From positions 1 through 30,619 of the forward strand of contig JAVBOB010000005.1 in the NCBI GenBank assembly GCA_031551125.1: a stretch of 30,619 nucleotides of DNA. Direction: 5' to 3'. The position numbers and the translations under genes were made by a program. Positions 1 to 6,389 of the stretch are shown here, in pieces. The notes beneath the pieces were generated by a model that was given only the letters and a program-made list of their open reading frames with translations, made no database searches and was not told the origin of the DNA. Each line of letters begins with the position of its first letter. Position 1 is the stretch's first letter. This stretch comes from JAIRNF01 sp031551125 (GTDB lineage Bacteria; Bacteroidota; Bacteroidia; Bacteroidales; UBA932).

Positions 1-1
1 A

Positions 2-106
2 CACCAAAGCCAACGCCTGTATATTGAACATCGTGAGCCGGAAGTAAATGAAGAATTCCGTAAACTGCTAATCAAAAAGCGATTAAAATACTACCATAAT
101 ACCTAA
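2..106 (+). CDS. 3' end of an unidentified gene (5' truncated)
   Basis: A reading frame is open from the window edge for 34 codons and stops with TAA at 104-106. The residues are charged and rich in Glu, Lys and Arg (ending RLKYYHNT), which looks like an ordinary protein C-terminus. No motif identifies it. It would be convergent with the DUF457 gene, with a degenerate palindromic repeat (145-207) between them, as seen at other convergent gene ends in this window. It could be a chance open frame, since only 105 bases are visible. Confidence 0.4.
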   Translation, partial: HQSQRLYIEHREPEVNEEFRKLLIKKRLKYYHNT

Positions 107-144
107 ATCCATAAAGAACTATAGTGAGTATATTCATCACACCG

Positions 145-207
145 GCATTGCGACCAAAGCGTAGCAATCTTTTTATTTAACATTTTGCTTCGATTTGCTC
201 GCAATGC
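145..207. repeat. Degenerate copy of the CATTGC/GCAATG palindromic repeat (R1)
   Basis: The ends GCATTGCGA (145-153) and TCGCAATGC (199-207) are exact reverse complements. The interior keeps degraded versions of the GCGAAGCG and AGCAATCT blocks that are intact in the copy at 5910-5980. It ends 8 bp from the stop codon of the DUF457 gene, between two converging genes. Confidence 0.7.
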
Positions 208-215
208 TGTATAGG

Positions 216-1019
216 TTAGAAATGTATTGGTAAATAGCTGTCTAACCACTCCATGCTACGGTATAAGCGTTTGCCCAATATGCGCTCTTGCTCTTCTTTC
301 GAGTGCTTTTCCAAATCCTGATAGTGGGGAGTATTCCCGCTATATGCATAGCTGTATTGCCTGGTATTTACCTGCACGGTAACCAATAAAAATGTAAACA
401 TGGCAACCATTGTCCCTACTATTCGCTTAGTTCGCTTTTTCAATATAAACAGCAATAACCCGTTAACCGTTGTACACAAAAATACCAACAGGAAAATATC
501 GTAGTTATTCCACCACCATATTTTACCGCTCCCACCTATATATTCGCTTGACGGCCAAAACATATTAACCCCGCCCCATACCGATGCAGGGGTTGGCATA
601 TCACCCAATAAATGCGCCACACAACCTGCAACAAAAGCAATAGCTACAAAAATATTAACCTTAAAATATGAAACAAGAGTATGCGGTGATTTTCTATTTA
701 TTAGCCGATATATGCCGTAACCTACCAAGCCCAACAACACAGCAAATAGAAGGGCTGCAACAATAGAATGAAAAAAGGCGTGATGAGAGTACCAAAATTT
801 TTCGCCGTAAATCACCCGCCCACTATGAGATAACCCAAACAGGCGGCCAATAGTTGAATCAAAGCGTGACCACATGCTCACAGCATCAATATCAGGAAAA
901 GCACCGCCTAACGCACCTGCCATAACCACGCCTAAACGTTTCATCGGTCGGCCGGTTGCAAAAGCAGCAACCACTGTAGCAGCTGCCGTTCCTGAACATA
1001 TATGGGTTAAAATATCCAA
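216..1019 (-). CDS. YdjM/DUF457-type membrane-bound metal-dependent hydrolase family protein
   Basis: This 267-residue multi-pass inner-membrane protein resembles the DUF457/YdjM family, annotated as membrane-bound metal-dependent hydrolases; the substrate is unknown. Visible family features are the N-terminal D-x-x-T-H-I-C-S-G, GGAFPDID at about residues 38-45, YSHHAFFHS at 77-85, and HLLGDMPTP at 136-143. The conserved His and Asp residues could bind a metal. Hydrophobic segments lie near residues 85-105, 120-140, 170-190 and 200-220. The start codon is TTG at 1019. An in-frame TAA lies five codons upstream and no ATG fits the conserved N-terminus, so TTG is the best choice. It is transcribed in the same direction as typA, 95 bp behind it, but a repeat separates them. 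The family call is fairly sure; the activity is inferred. Confidence 0.8.
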   Translation of the reverse strand: MDILTHICSGTAAATVVAAFATGRPMKRLGVVMAGALGGAFPDIDAVSMWSRFDSTIGRLFGLSHSGRVIYGEKFWYSHHAFFHSIVAALLFAVLLGLVGYGIYRLINRKSPHTLVSYFKVNIFVAIAFVAGCVAHLLGDMPTPASVWGGVNMFWPSSEYIGGSGKIWWWNNYDIFLLVFLCTTVNGLLLFILKKRTKRIVGTMVAMFTFLLVTVQVNTRQYSYAYSGNTPHYQDLEKHSKEEQERILGKRLYRSMEWLDSYLPIHF

Positions 1020-1038
1020 CTTATCGTTTTCTTACCAC

Positions 1039-1098
1039 GTCATTGAAAATAAAGCAATCCTTCATTCAACAGATTGCTTCGCTCCGCTCGCAACAACG
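1039..1098. repeat. Degenerate copy of the palindromic repeat (R2)
   Basis: The left end CGTCATTG and the internal pair AGCAATCC / AGATTGCT match the dispersed palindrome. The right half reads GATTGCTTCGCTCCGCTCGCAA and the outer end has decayed to CAACAACG. It fills the gap between the typA stop and the TTG start of the DUF457 gene, two genes transcribed in the same direction. Confidence 0.6.
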
Positions 1099-1114
1099 CT
1101 ATTATTTCATCATC

Positions 1115-2914
1115 CTAGTTCCTTGCTCTACGCTTGCGCTCGTTTTCGTCAAGTATAATTTTACGCATACGCATAGCGTTGGGAGTTACCTCTACATATT
1201 CATCTTCCTGAATATACTCTAGCGCTTCTTCGAGGCTAAACAAAACAGGAGGCGGAAGGCTCGCTTTATCGTCAGAACCTGATGCCCGAATATTGGTTAA
1301 CTTCTTTGTTTTGCAAATGTTTATTACCAAATCCTCAGAACGGGTATGCTCCCCTATTACTTGCCCGGCATAAACTTCCTCACCCGGAGCAATAAAGAAC
1401 CGACCTCTATCCTGTAGCTTATCCATAGAATAAGCAATGGCTGTACCTGTATCCATTGCGACCAACGAACCGTTGTTGCGTTTTTCTATTTCGCCTTTAA
1501 ACGGCTCATAGCCTTTAAACCTGTGCGAAACAATGGCCTCACCCTGTGTAGCGGTAAGTAAGTTACTACGAAGCCCTATGATACCGCGCGCAGGAATGTC
1601 AAAGTCTAAGTGGCTACGTTCATCGCGATGGTCTATGTGCAGCAGCACTCCCTTACGACGAGTAACCATTTCAATAGCCTTTCCTGCAAATTCTTCGGGC
1701 AAATCTATAGTAAGATGCTCAACCGGCTCGCAACGAACACCGTTTATGTTCTTATCAACTACCTTCGGCTGGCCAACCTGCAACTCGTAGCCTTCACGAC
1801 GCATGGTTTCAATCAGCACGCTAAGGTGAAGTACACCCCGACCATAAACTACAAACGAATCTGCCGTTACTCCGTCCTTCACACGAAGAGCGAGATTCTT
1901 CTCCAACTCTTTATACAAGCGGTCTTTTACGTGACGAGAGGTAACAAACTTTCCGTCCTTTCCAAAGAAAGGGGAGTCGTTAATGGTGAAGAGCATACTC
2001 ATTGTTGGCTCGTCAACTGCAATAGGCGGAAGCTGTTCAGGGTTTTCGTAATCAGCAACCGTATCGCCAATTTCAAACCCGTCAATACCTACCAGCGCAC
2101 ATATATCACCGCACTCAACCTCTGCAACCTTCTTCTTCTCTAAACCCTCAAACACCATTAACTCCTTAATTTTTGCCTTCTCGGGAGTACCATCACGTTT
2201 AACCAATGAAACGTTCTGACCGGATTTCAGCGTTCCGCGAGAAACACGTCCTACGGCAATACGTCCCACATAGGGAGAGTATTCCAATGATGTGATAAGC
2301 ATTTGAGGTGTTCCCTCTACAACCTTTGGCGCAGGAATCTCTGATAAAATACAATCAAGTAGCGGAGTTATATCGGTTGTAGGAACTTGCCAATCTTCCG
2401 ACATCCAGCCCTGCTTGGCGCTTCCGTAGATGGTTTTAAAGTCAAGCTGGTATTCGCTTGCATTAAGGTTAAACATCAGGTCGAATACCTGCTCGTTCAC
2501 CTCATCGGGACGGCAGTTTGGCTTGTCCACCTTATTAATTACCACAATGGGCTTTAGTCCCAATGCTAAGGCTTTTTGAAGAACAAAACGGGTTTGAGGC
2601 ATGGTTCCTTCAAAAGCATCGACCAACAACAGCACACCGTCAGCCATGTTTAGTACACGCTCTACCTCGCCGCCAAAGTCAACGTGACCGGGCGTATCAA
2701 TAATATTAATCTTGTGCCCTCTGTATGGAACCGATACGTTTTTTGCAAGAATGGTGATTCCTCTTTCACGTTCCAAATCGTTGTTGTCGAGAATTAAATC
2801 ACCGGCTTTTTCGGTATCTCTGAAAAGTTTTCCTTGAAGAATCATTTTGTCAACCAGCGTTGTTTTACCGTGGTCAACGTGGGCAATAATGGCAATGTTG
2901 CGAATATTTTGCAT
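1115..2914 (-). CDS. typA: Ribosome-associated translational GTPase TypA/BipA
   Basis: TypA/BipA is an EF-G-like GTPase that binds the ribosome and aids large-subunit assembly and stress or low-temperature growth. The 599-residue length is normal. The G domain shows G1 AHVDHGKTT (11-19), G2 RGIT (51-54), G3 DTPGH (73-77) and G4 NKVD (127-130). Domain II follows (around residues 200-300), then the EF-G-like domains III and V and the BipA-specific C-terminal domain ending in a basic tail (KRRARN). It starts with ATG 19 bp downstream of a TATCTTTG element, so it has its own promoter. The CPBP gene lies upstream in the same orientation. The cytoplasmic role is well established for the family. Confidence 0.97.
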   Translation of the reverse strand: MQNIRNIAIIAHVDHGKTTLVDKMILQGKLFRDTEKAGDLILDNNDLERERGITILAKNVSVPYRGHKINIIDTPGHVDFGGEVERVLNMADGVLLLVDAFEGTMPQTRFVLQKALALGLKPIVVINKVDKPNCRPDEVNEQVFDLMFNLNASEYQLDFKTIYGSAKQGWMSEDWQVPTTDITPLLDCILSEIPAPKVVEGTPQMLITSLEYSPYVGRIAVGRVSRGTLKSGQNVSLVKRDGTPEKAKIKELMVFEGLEKKKVAEVECGDICALVGIDGFEIGDTVADYENPEQLPPIAVDEPTMSMLFTINDSPFFGKDGKFVTSRHVKDRLYKELEKNLALRVKDGVTADSFVVYGRGVLHLSVLIETMRREGYELQVGQPKVVDKNINGVRCEPVEHLTIDLPEEFAGKAIEMVTRRKGVLLHIDHRDERSHLDFDIPARGIIGLRSNLLTATQGEAIVSHRFKGYEPFKGEIEKRNNGSLVAMDTGTAIAYSMDKLQDRGRFFIAPGEEVYAGQVIGEHTRSEDLVINICKTKKLTNIRASGSDDKASLPPPVLFSLEEALEYIQEDEYVEVTPNAMRMRKIILDENERKRRARN

Positions 2915-2932
2915 CTGTTGATTTTAAGGGCG

Positions 2933-2940
2933 CAAAGATA
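2933..2940 (-). promoter_or_regulatory. -7 promoter element of typA
   Basis: TATCTTTG on the minus strand matches the Bacteroidota -7 consensus TAnnTTTG and lies 18 bp from the typA ATG. No good TTTG -33 element is seen 19-21 bp upstream. Confidence 0.65.
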
Positions 2941-3011
2941 GCAAAATACTCGGTTACTTGGAGATATACTTATGATGATTTGATTATTTATTATGATAAC
3001 CGGCCGGCCAT

Positions 3012-3845
3012 TTAGCCAACCCGCCTATATTTTCTCCATAATAAATAGCCGGATAAGGCCAGAACAGTAGCTGATGTACCGTAAACAAGTACGGGTGAAA
3101 GACCTGTTAAGCTTTGAAATGTAGCTATTGCCGCTTTTTCCGGCCCTGCAATAGCAATGCAGATAAACGCAAATGCGTTATTTACAAAATGGACAAATAT
3201 ACATGTCCACAGCGAGCGGGTTTTCCAGTAAATCCATCCCAACAGTATCCCTATTGTAAAAGCGGTAAACCCTTGCGCAGGATTCATGTGAATGAGCGCA
3301 AATAAAAATGCTGTCCAAACAATAGCCTTCCAAGGGTTTATAGAAGTAAGCAACCCGCGCAGTATAGTTCCGCGCAACAACAACTCTTCGCATAAAGGAG
3401 CCACAATAACCGCCATTATAAAAAACGGAATAGAGGCTTTTGTCATTATCGCCATTGCCTCCTCTATAAATTTAGGCATAGGGATTTTTGCCAACCAGCT
3501 TACAATAGGTTCTATGGTAATTGCAAAAGAAAGTATTACAAAAAGCAACAGCAAATAGGTCATTCCATCAACACGTGAGAGCTCCAGCAAGGGTTGGCTA
3601 CTATAAAATTGTTTGAAAAAGTAGTATAGAATAAAAAATAGAATAGCGTATGTGATAACAGTGGTAACAAGCAATATCCAGTCTTTCAACCAATCAAGTT
3701 GTCCGAATATGGGTACTATGGCAGCTTCCAATAGGCCAACGGGAAAGGTGACTATCAGCGTAACAGCCAAGTACAAGCCTATAACCAGCCATGCGTGTTT
3801 AACTCTGAATATAAAAGGCTGTGGCGAAGTGTAATATTGTTCCAT
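3012..3845 (-). CDS. CPBP family intramembrane metalloprotease (CAAX protease/Abi type)
   Basis: This 277-residue multi-pass membrane protein belongs to the CPBP (CaaX protease and bacteriocin-processing) family. The three family signatures are present: EELLLR (E153, E154, R158), a His in FALIHMNP (H186) and HFVNN (H219, N223). Together these would form the intramembrane glutamate-type protease site. Hydrophobic segments are near residues 18-45, 57-78, 96-118, 138-152, 172-188, 194-210 and 235-270. Start is ATG at 3845, 20 bp from a TACCTTTG element. The family is sure. The substrate is unknown: members process prenylated proteins, peptides or bacteriocins, or have other roles. No bacteriocin gene is nearby, so a general envelope role is more likely. 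Confidence 0.9.
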   Translation of the reverse strand: MEQYYTSPQPFIFRVKHAWLVIGLYLAVTLIVTFPVGLLEAAIVPIFGQLDWLKDWILLVTTVITYAILFFILYYFFKQFYSSQPLLELSRVDGMTYLLLLFVILSFAITIEPIVSWLAKIPMPKFIEEAMAIMTKASIPFFIMAVIVAPLCEELLLRGTILRGLLTSINPWKAIVWTAFLFALIHMNPAQGFTAFTIGILLGWIYWKTRSLWTCIFVHFVNNAFAFICIAIAGPEKAAIATFQSLTGLSPVLVYGTSATVLALSGYLLWRKYRRVG

Positions 3846-3865
3846 GCTATGATATGCTTTATGTG

Positions 3866-3873
3866 CAAAGGTA
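3866..3873 (-). promoter_or_regulatory. -7 promoter element of the CPBP protease gene
   Basis: TACCTTTG on the minus strand, 20 bp upstream of the ATG. No clear -33 element is visible. Confidence 0.6.
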
Positions 3874-3899
3874 GTAAATTAGAACATGAATTTGCATGC

Positions 3900-3930
3900 C
3901 GTCATTGCTTCGCTTCGCTCAGCAATGACG
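3900..3930. repeat. Minimal hairpin copy of the palindromic repeat (R3)
   Basis: Perfect 10-bp arms CGTCATTGCT (3900-3909) and AGCAATGACG (3921-3930) enclose an 11-nt loop TCGCTTCGCTC. It lies between the divergent CPBP and prmA promoters, unlike most copies, which sit at gene 3' ends. Confidence 0.8.
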
Positions 3931-3989
3931 CAACTTACAAATTTACCCAACTTCTTAGCGATTCTAAAATGAAATTCTATAATTTCTTC

Positions 3990-3997
3990 TACCTTTG
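3990..3997 (+). promoter_or_regulatory. -7 promoter element of prmA
   Basis: TACCTTTG ends 23 bp before the prmA ATG, giving a leader of about 20 nt. No clear TTTG is present at the -33 position. Confidence 0.6.
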
Positions 3998-4020
3998 AAC
4001 CTCAAAACCTACATATACAC

Positions 4021-4857
4021 ATGGATTACATAGAATTAAAATTAACGCTTAACCCATATACCGAGGAGCTATCTGAAATCCTAATATCCGAACTTGGCGA
4101 CCTGGGCTTCGACAGCTTTACTGAAACCGAAAACGGATTTTATGCCTATGCACCTGTCAACGCATATAAGCAACAACAGGTAGCCTATATGATTTCAACA
4201 TATAAAGAACAGGTAAAGATTGATGTTGAACAATCAGCCGTGAAAACTCAAAACTGGAATGCCGTATGGGAGTCCAACTTTAGCCCCATTATCGTTGACA
4301 ACCGTTGTGTTATTCGAGCACCATTTCATCACGATTGTCCGAAGCTGGAGTTCGATATTGTTATTGAACCAAAAATGAGCTTCGGAACAGGACACCATGA
4401 CACTACTTACCTCATGGCTGAATGGTTGCTTAATAGCCCCGTTGAAGAACTAACCGTTCTTGATATGGGGTGCGGAACGGGAATACTTGCCATTATTGCT
4501 GCACTTAAGAATGCTTCATCCGTTGATGCTATTGATATTGACGAATGGCCGTATGAGAACACCATTGAAAACGCTAAAGTAAATGGGGTAGGAAATCAGA
4601 TAAATGCTATGTTGGGCGATGCATCTTTACTTAGCACCCAACGCTACGATTTAATCTTAGCCAACATTAATCGTAACATCCTGCTACAAGATATACAACG
4701 TTATACCACTACGCTTAAAAAAGGTGGTAAGCTGGTGGTAAGCGGTATTTTCACGGAAGACATTCCGGTAATTGAGGCCGAAGCACAACGCAACGGCTTA
4801 CGCAAACTGGAAGACAAAAGCCGCAACCAATGGGCAAGAGTGGTATTCTGCAAGTAA
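4021..4857 (+). CDS. prmA: Ribosomal protein L11 methyltransferase
   Basis: PrmA uses S-adenosylmethionine to methylate ribosomal protein L11 in the cytoplasm. The 278-residue protein has an N-terminal substrate-recognition domain of about 100 residues, the family signature FGTGHHDTT (121-129), the SAM-binding loop VLDMGCGTGILA (146-157), acidic DIDEW near 172, and LANINRN (213-219), the NxN motif of this methyltransferase group. The protein is slightly shorter than the E. coli form (about 293 residues), as is common in this phylum. The ATG follows a TACCTTTG promoter element. Its last 28 bases overlap the DUF3810 gene in another frame, so the two are probably cotranscribed. Confidence 0.95.
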   Translation: MDYIELKLTLNPYTEELSEILISELGDLGFDSFTETENGFYAYAPVNAYKQQQVAYMISTYKEQVKIDVEQSAVKTQNWNAVWESNFSPIIVDNRCVIRAPFHHDCPKLEFDIVIEPKMSFGTGHHDTTYLMAEWLLNSPVEELTVLDMGCGTGILAIIAALKNASSVDAIDIDEWPYENTIENAKVNGVGNQINAMLGDASLLSTQRYDLILANINRNILLQDIQRYTTTLKKGGKLVVSGIFTEDIPVIEAEAQRNGLRKLEDKSRNQWARVVFCK

Positions 4858-5888
4858 GCCGTAAGCGCGCAATTTTTCTGGCAATAACAGCATTTTTTAT
4901 TGCGCTCGTATTACTATGCCGCTGGAGTCAAGGAGTATCCGAATGGTATATGACTACCATTTATCCTTTACTGGCTACCATACTATCATTCATTTCATCC
5001 AAACTTCCATTCTCTTTATTTGACGGATTAACAATAGCCGCTGTACTAGCCTTGCTAACAAGTATAGTACGGCTCATCATTCGCAAAACAACATTTAAAC
5101 GATGGCTGTACCACATTGTTATGAGCGCTATATGGATTGCATTATGGTTTTACCTCTCATGGGGTATCGGCTACTTTCGTCCTGACTTCTACCAGCGTTT
5201 TAACCTTAGCAAACCTGATGCCGGTAGCATTAACATTGGAGAGCTGACACGAAGCAGCATTGACTCGCTGAACAAATACTACGTATCCACAGACGTATTC
5301 AACGAAGTGGATATAAGCCATGCTATTGAAAACGGATATGCTCAGCAACACACTCAACTACTGCTACCCTACCCTTGCGGAGTACGCAGAACAAAGCAAA
5401 GCATATACCAGCCCATTCAAACAAAAATGGGAGTAAGCGGGTTCTTTGGCCCTTTCTTTAACGAGGTACATGTGAACAGCTACCTGTTACCTCCATCCTA
5501 CCCTTTTACGCTTGCACATGAAAAAGCGCACCAGCTGGGGGTTGCAAGTGAAGCCGAATGTAACCTGTGTGCTGTACTGATATGTACATCATCGTCCAAT
5601 CCACAAGTAAGGTACAGCGGATACTATGAGCTGGTAAGCTACCTACTTTTCGATTTAAGAAAAAGTGTGCCTGAAAGCTATAAGGATATATACTTAACCA
5701 TTGACGAAAAGATTCGGAAGGACTACGAACATGAACGACAGCATTGGCTAAAAGGTCTTAGCCCTCGTCTTTCTGAAATGCATAGAAAGGTGTATGATAG
5801 CTATCTTAAAAGTAATCGTGTAGATAGCGGAATAAAAAGTTACTCGGAAGTAGTGGAGCTATTGGCTGCATGGTTGCAGAACAAATAG
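4830..5888 (+). CDS. DUF3810 family membrane protein with HExxH metallopeptidase-like motif
   Basis: This 352-residue protein matches the DUF3810 family, found mainly in Bacteroidota. It has an N-terminal membrane region (segments near residues 14-30, 43-58, 64-83 and 94-116) and then an extracytoplasmic or periplasmic domain. That domain holds GVSGFFGPFFNEVHVN (201-216) and HEKAHQ (230-235), a HExxH zinc-binding pattern followed by EAE (241-243), which could supply the third ligand. This is the layout of a zinc peptidase, but no activity is established. The start at ATG 4830 overlaps prmA by 28 bp, suggesting translational coupling. No other in-frame ATG precedes the first membrane segment. 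It converges on the GlsB-type gene, with a perfect 30-bp inverted repeat between them. Confidence 0.85.
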   Translation: MGKSGILQVSRKRAIFLAITAFFIALVLLCRWSQGVSEWYMTTIYPLLATILSFISSKLPFSLFDGLTIAAVLALLTSIVRLIIRKTTFKRWLYHIVMSAIWIALWFYLSWGIGYFRPDFYQRFNLSKPDAGSINIGELTRSSIDSLNKYYVSTDVFNEVDISHAIENGYAQQHTQLLLPYPCGVRRTKQSIYQPIQTKMGVSGFFGPFFNEVHVNSYLLPPSYPFTLAHEKAHQLGVASEAECNLCAVLICTSSSNPQVRYSGYYELVSYLLFDLRKSVPESYKDIYLTIDEKIRKDYEHERQHWLKGLSPRLSEMHRKVYDSYLKSNRVDSGIKSYSEVVELLAAWLQNK

Positions 5889-5909
5889 GTAATGCGCACA
5901 TACAAAAAA

Positions 5910-5980
5910 AGCGTCATTGCGAGCGAAGCGTGGCAATCTTTCTAATTGAGAGATTGCCACGCTTCGCTCGCAATGACGCT
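5910..5980. repeat. Perfect 30-bp inverted repeat (R4), best copy of the palindromic family
   Basis: The arms at 5910-5939 and 5951-5980 are exact 30-nt reverse complements around an 11-nt loop. Each arm contains CGTCATTGCGAG, CGAAGCG and GGCAATCT blocks. It sits between the convergent DUF3810 (+) and GlsB-type (-) genes, 21 bp and 14 bp from their ends. As RNA it would form a very strong hairpin on either strand and could act as a bidirectional terminator or 3' stabiliser (inference). Confidence 0.95.
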
Positions 5981-5994
5981 ACTATAAAAGAGAG

Positions 5995-6249
5995 CTACCG
6001 CTTACGAACCAGCGATACAACAAACAGCAGAGCAACCGCTCCTACAAAGGCTGTGATCAAATTACCTATAATTCCGCCATCGGTACTAATACCCATAAGA
6101 CCGAATAACCAGCCGCCTAAAACACCACCTACTATACCCACAATTAGGTTAACAATTAATCCAAATCCACCGCCGCTCATTAGTTTTCCGGCAGCATATC
6201 CGGCAACAATACCAATCAAAATGTACCAAAGAAAGTTCATAATATCCAC
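5995..6249 (-). CDS. GlsB/YeaQ/YmgE family small membrane protein
   Basis: This 84-residue glycine-rich hydrophobic peptide has three membrane segments (about residues 4-24, 29-52 and 58-80) and the family-like pattern GIVAGYAAGKLMSGGGFG, then GIVGGVLGGWLFGLMG. It ends in the basic VRKR. The family is also called transglycosylase-associated or stress-response membrane protein; no enzymatic function is known. Two starts are possible, ATG at 6249 or at 6240 (MNFLWY). The upstream TATCTTTG element fits either. A second related peptide lies at 20355-20633. Confidence 0.85.
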   Translation of the reverse strand: MDIMNFLWYILIGIVAGYAAGKLMSGGGFGLIVNLIVGIVGGVLGGWLFGLMGISTDGGIIGNLITAFVGAVALLFVVSLVRKR

Positions 6250-6267
6250 TATTTAGTTAATATGGCA

Positions 6268-6275
6268 CAAAGATA
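6268..6275 (-). promoter_or_regulatory. -7 promoter element of the GlsB-type gene
   Basis: TATCTTTG on the minus strand, 18 bp upstream of the first ATG; no convincing -33 element. Confidence 0.6.
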
Positions 6276-6344
6276 TATGTTTTTACACAATTAGGTTCAT
6301 GCACCATATCGCCCAGCCGACATAAGGGATAAGTAAAATTGTTT

Positions 6345-6352
6345 TATCTTTG
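6345..6352 (+). promoter_or_regulatory. -7 promoter element of recG
   Basis: TATCTTTG, 37 bp upstream of the recG ATG. It would drive recG and probably the DUF3108 gene 15 bp behind it. Confidence 0.65.
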
Positions 6353-6389
6353 AAATGTAATTGTAGCGCACCAATCCGCTATACCTAAC

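Noticed and set aside
1610..2143. 177-codon open frame antisense to typA
   Set aside because: It lies wholly opposite a well-conserved GTPase gene, and its translation has no domain or credible composition.
3000..3009. CCGGCCGGCC palindrome near the CPBP gene stop as a protein-binding site
   Set aside because: A single short GC palindrome without a second copy or promoter context; could be chance.
3012..3845. CPBP protease as part of a bacteriocin or phage-defence system
   Set aside because: The family has such members, but no peptide precursor, exporter or defence gene is nearby.
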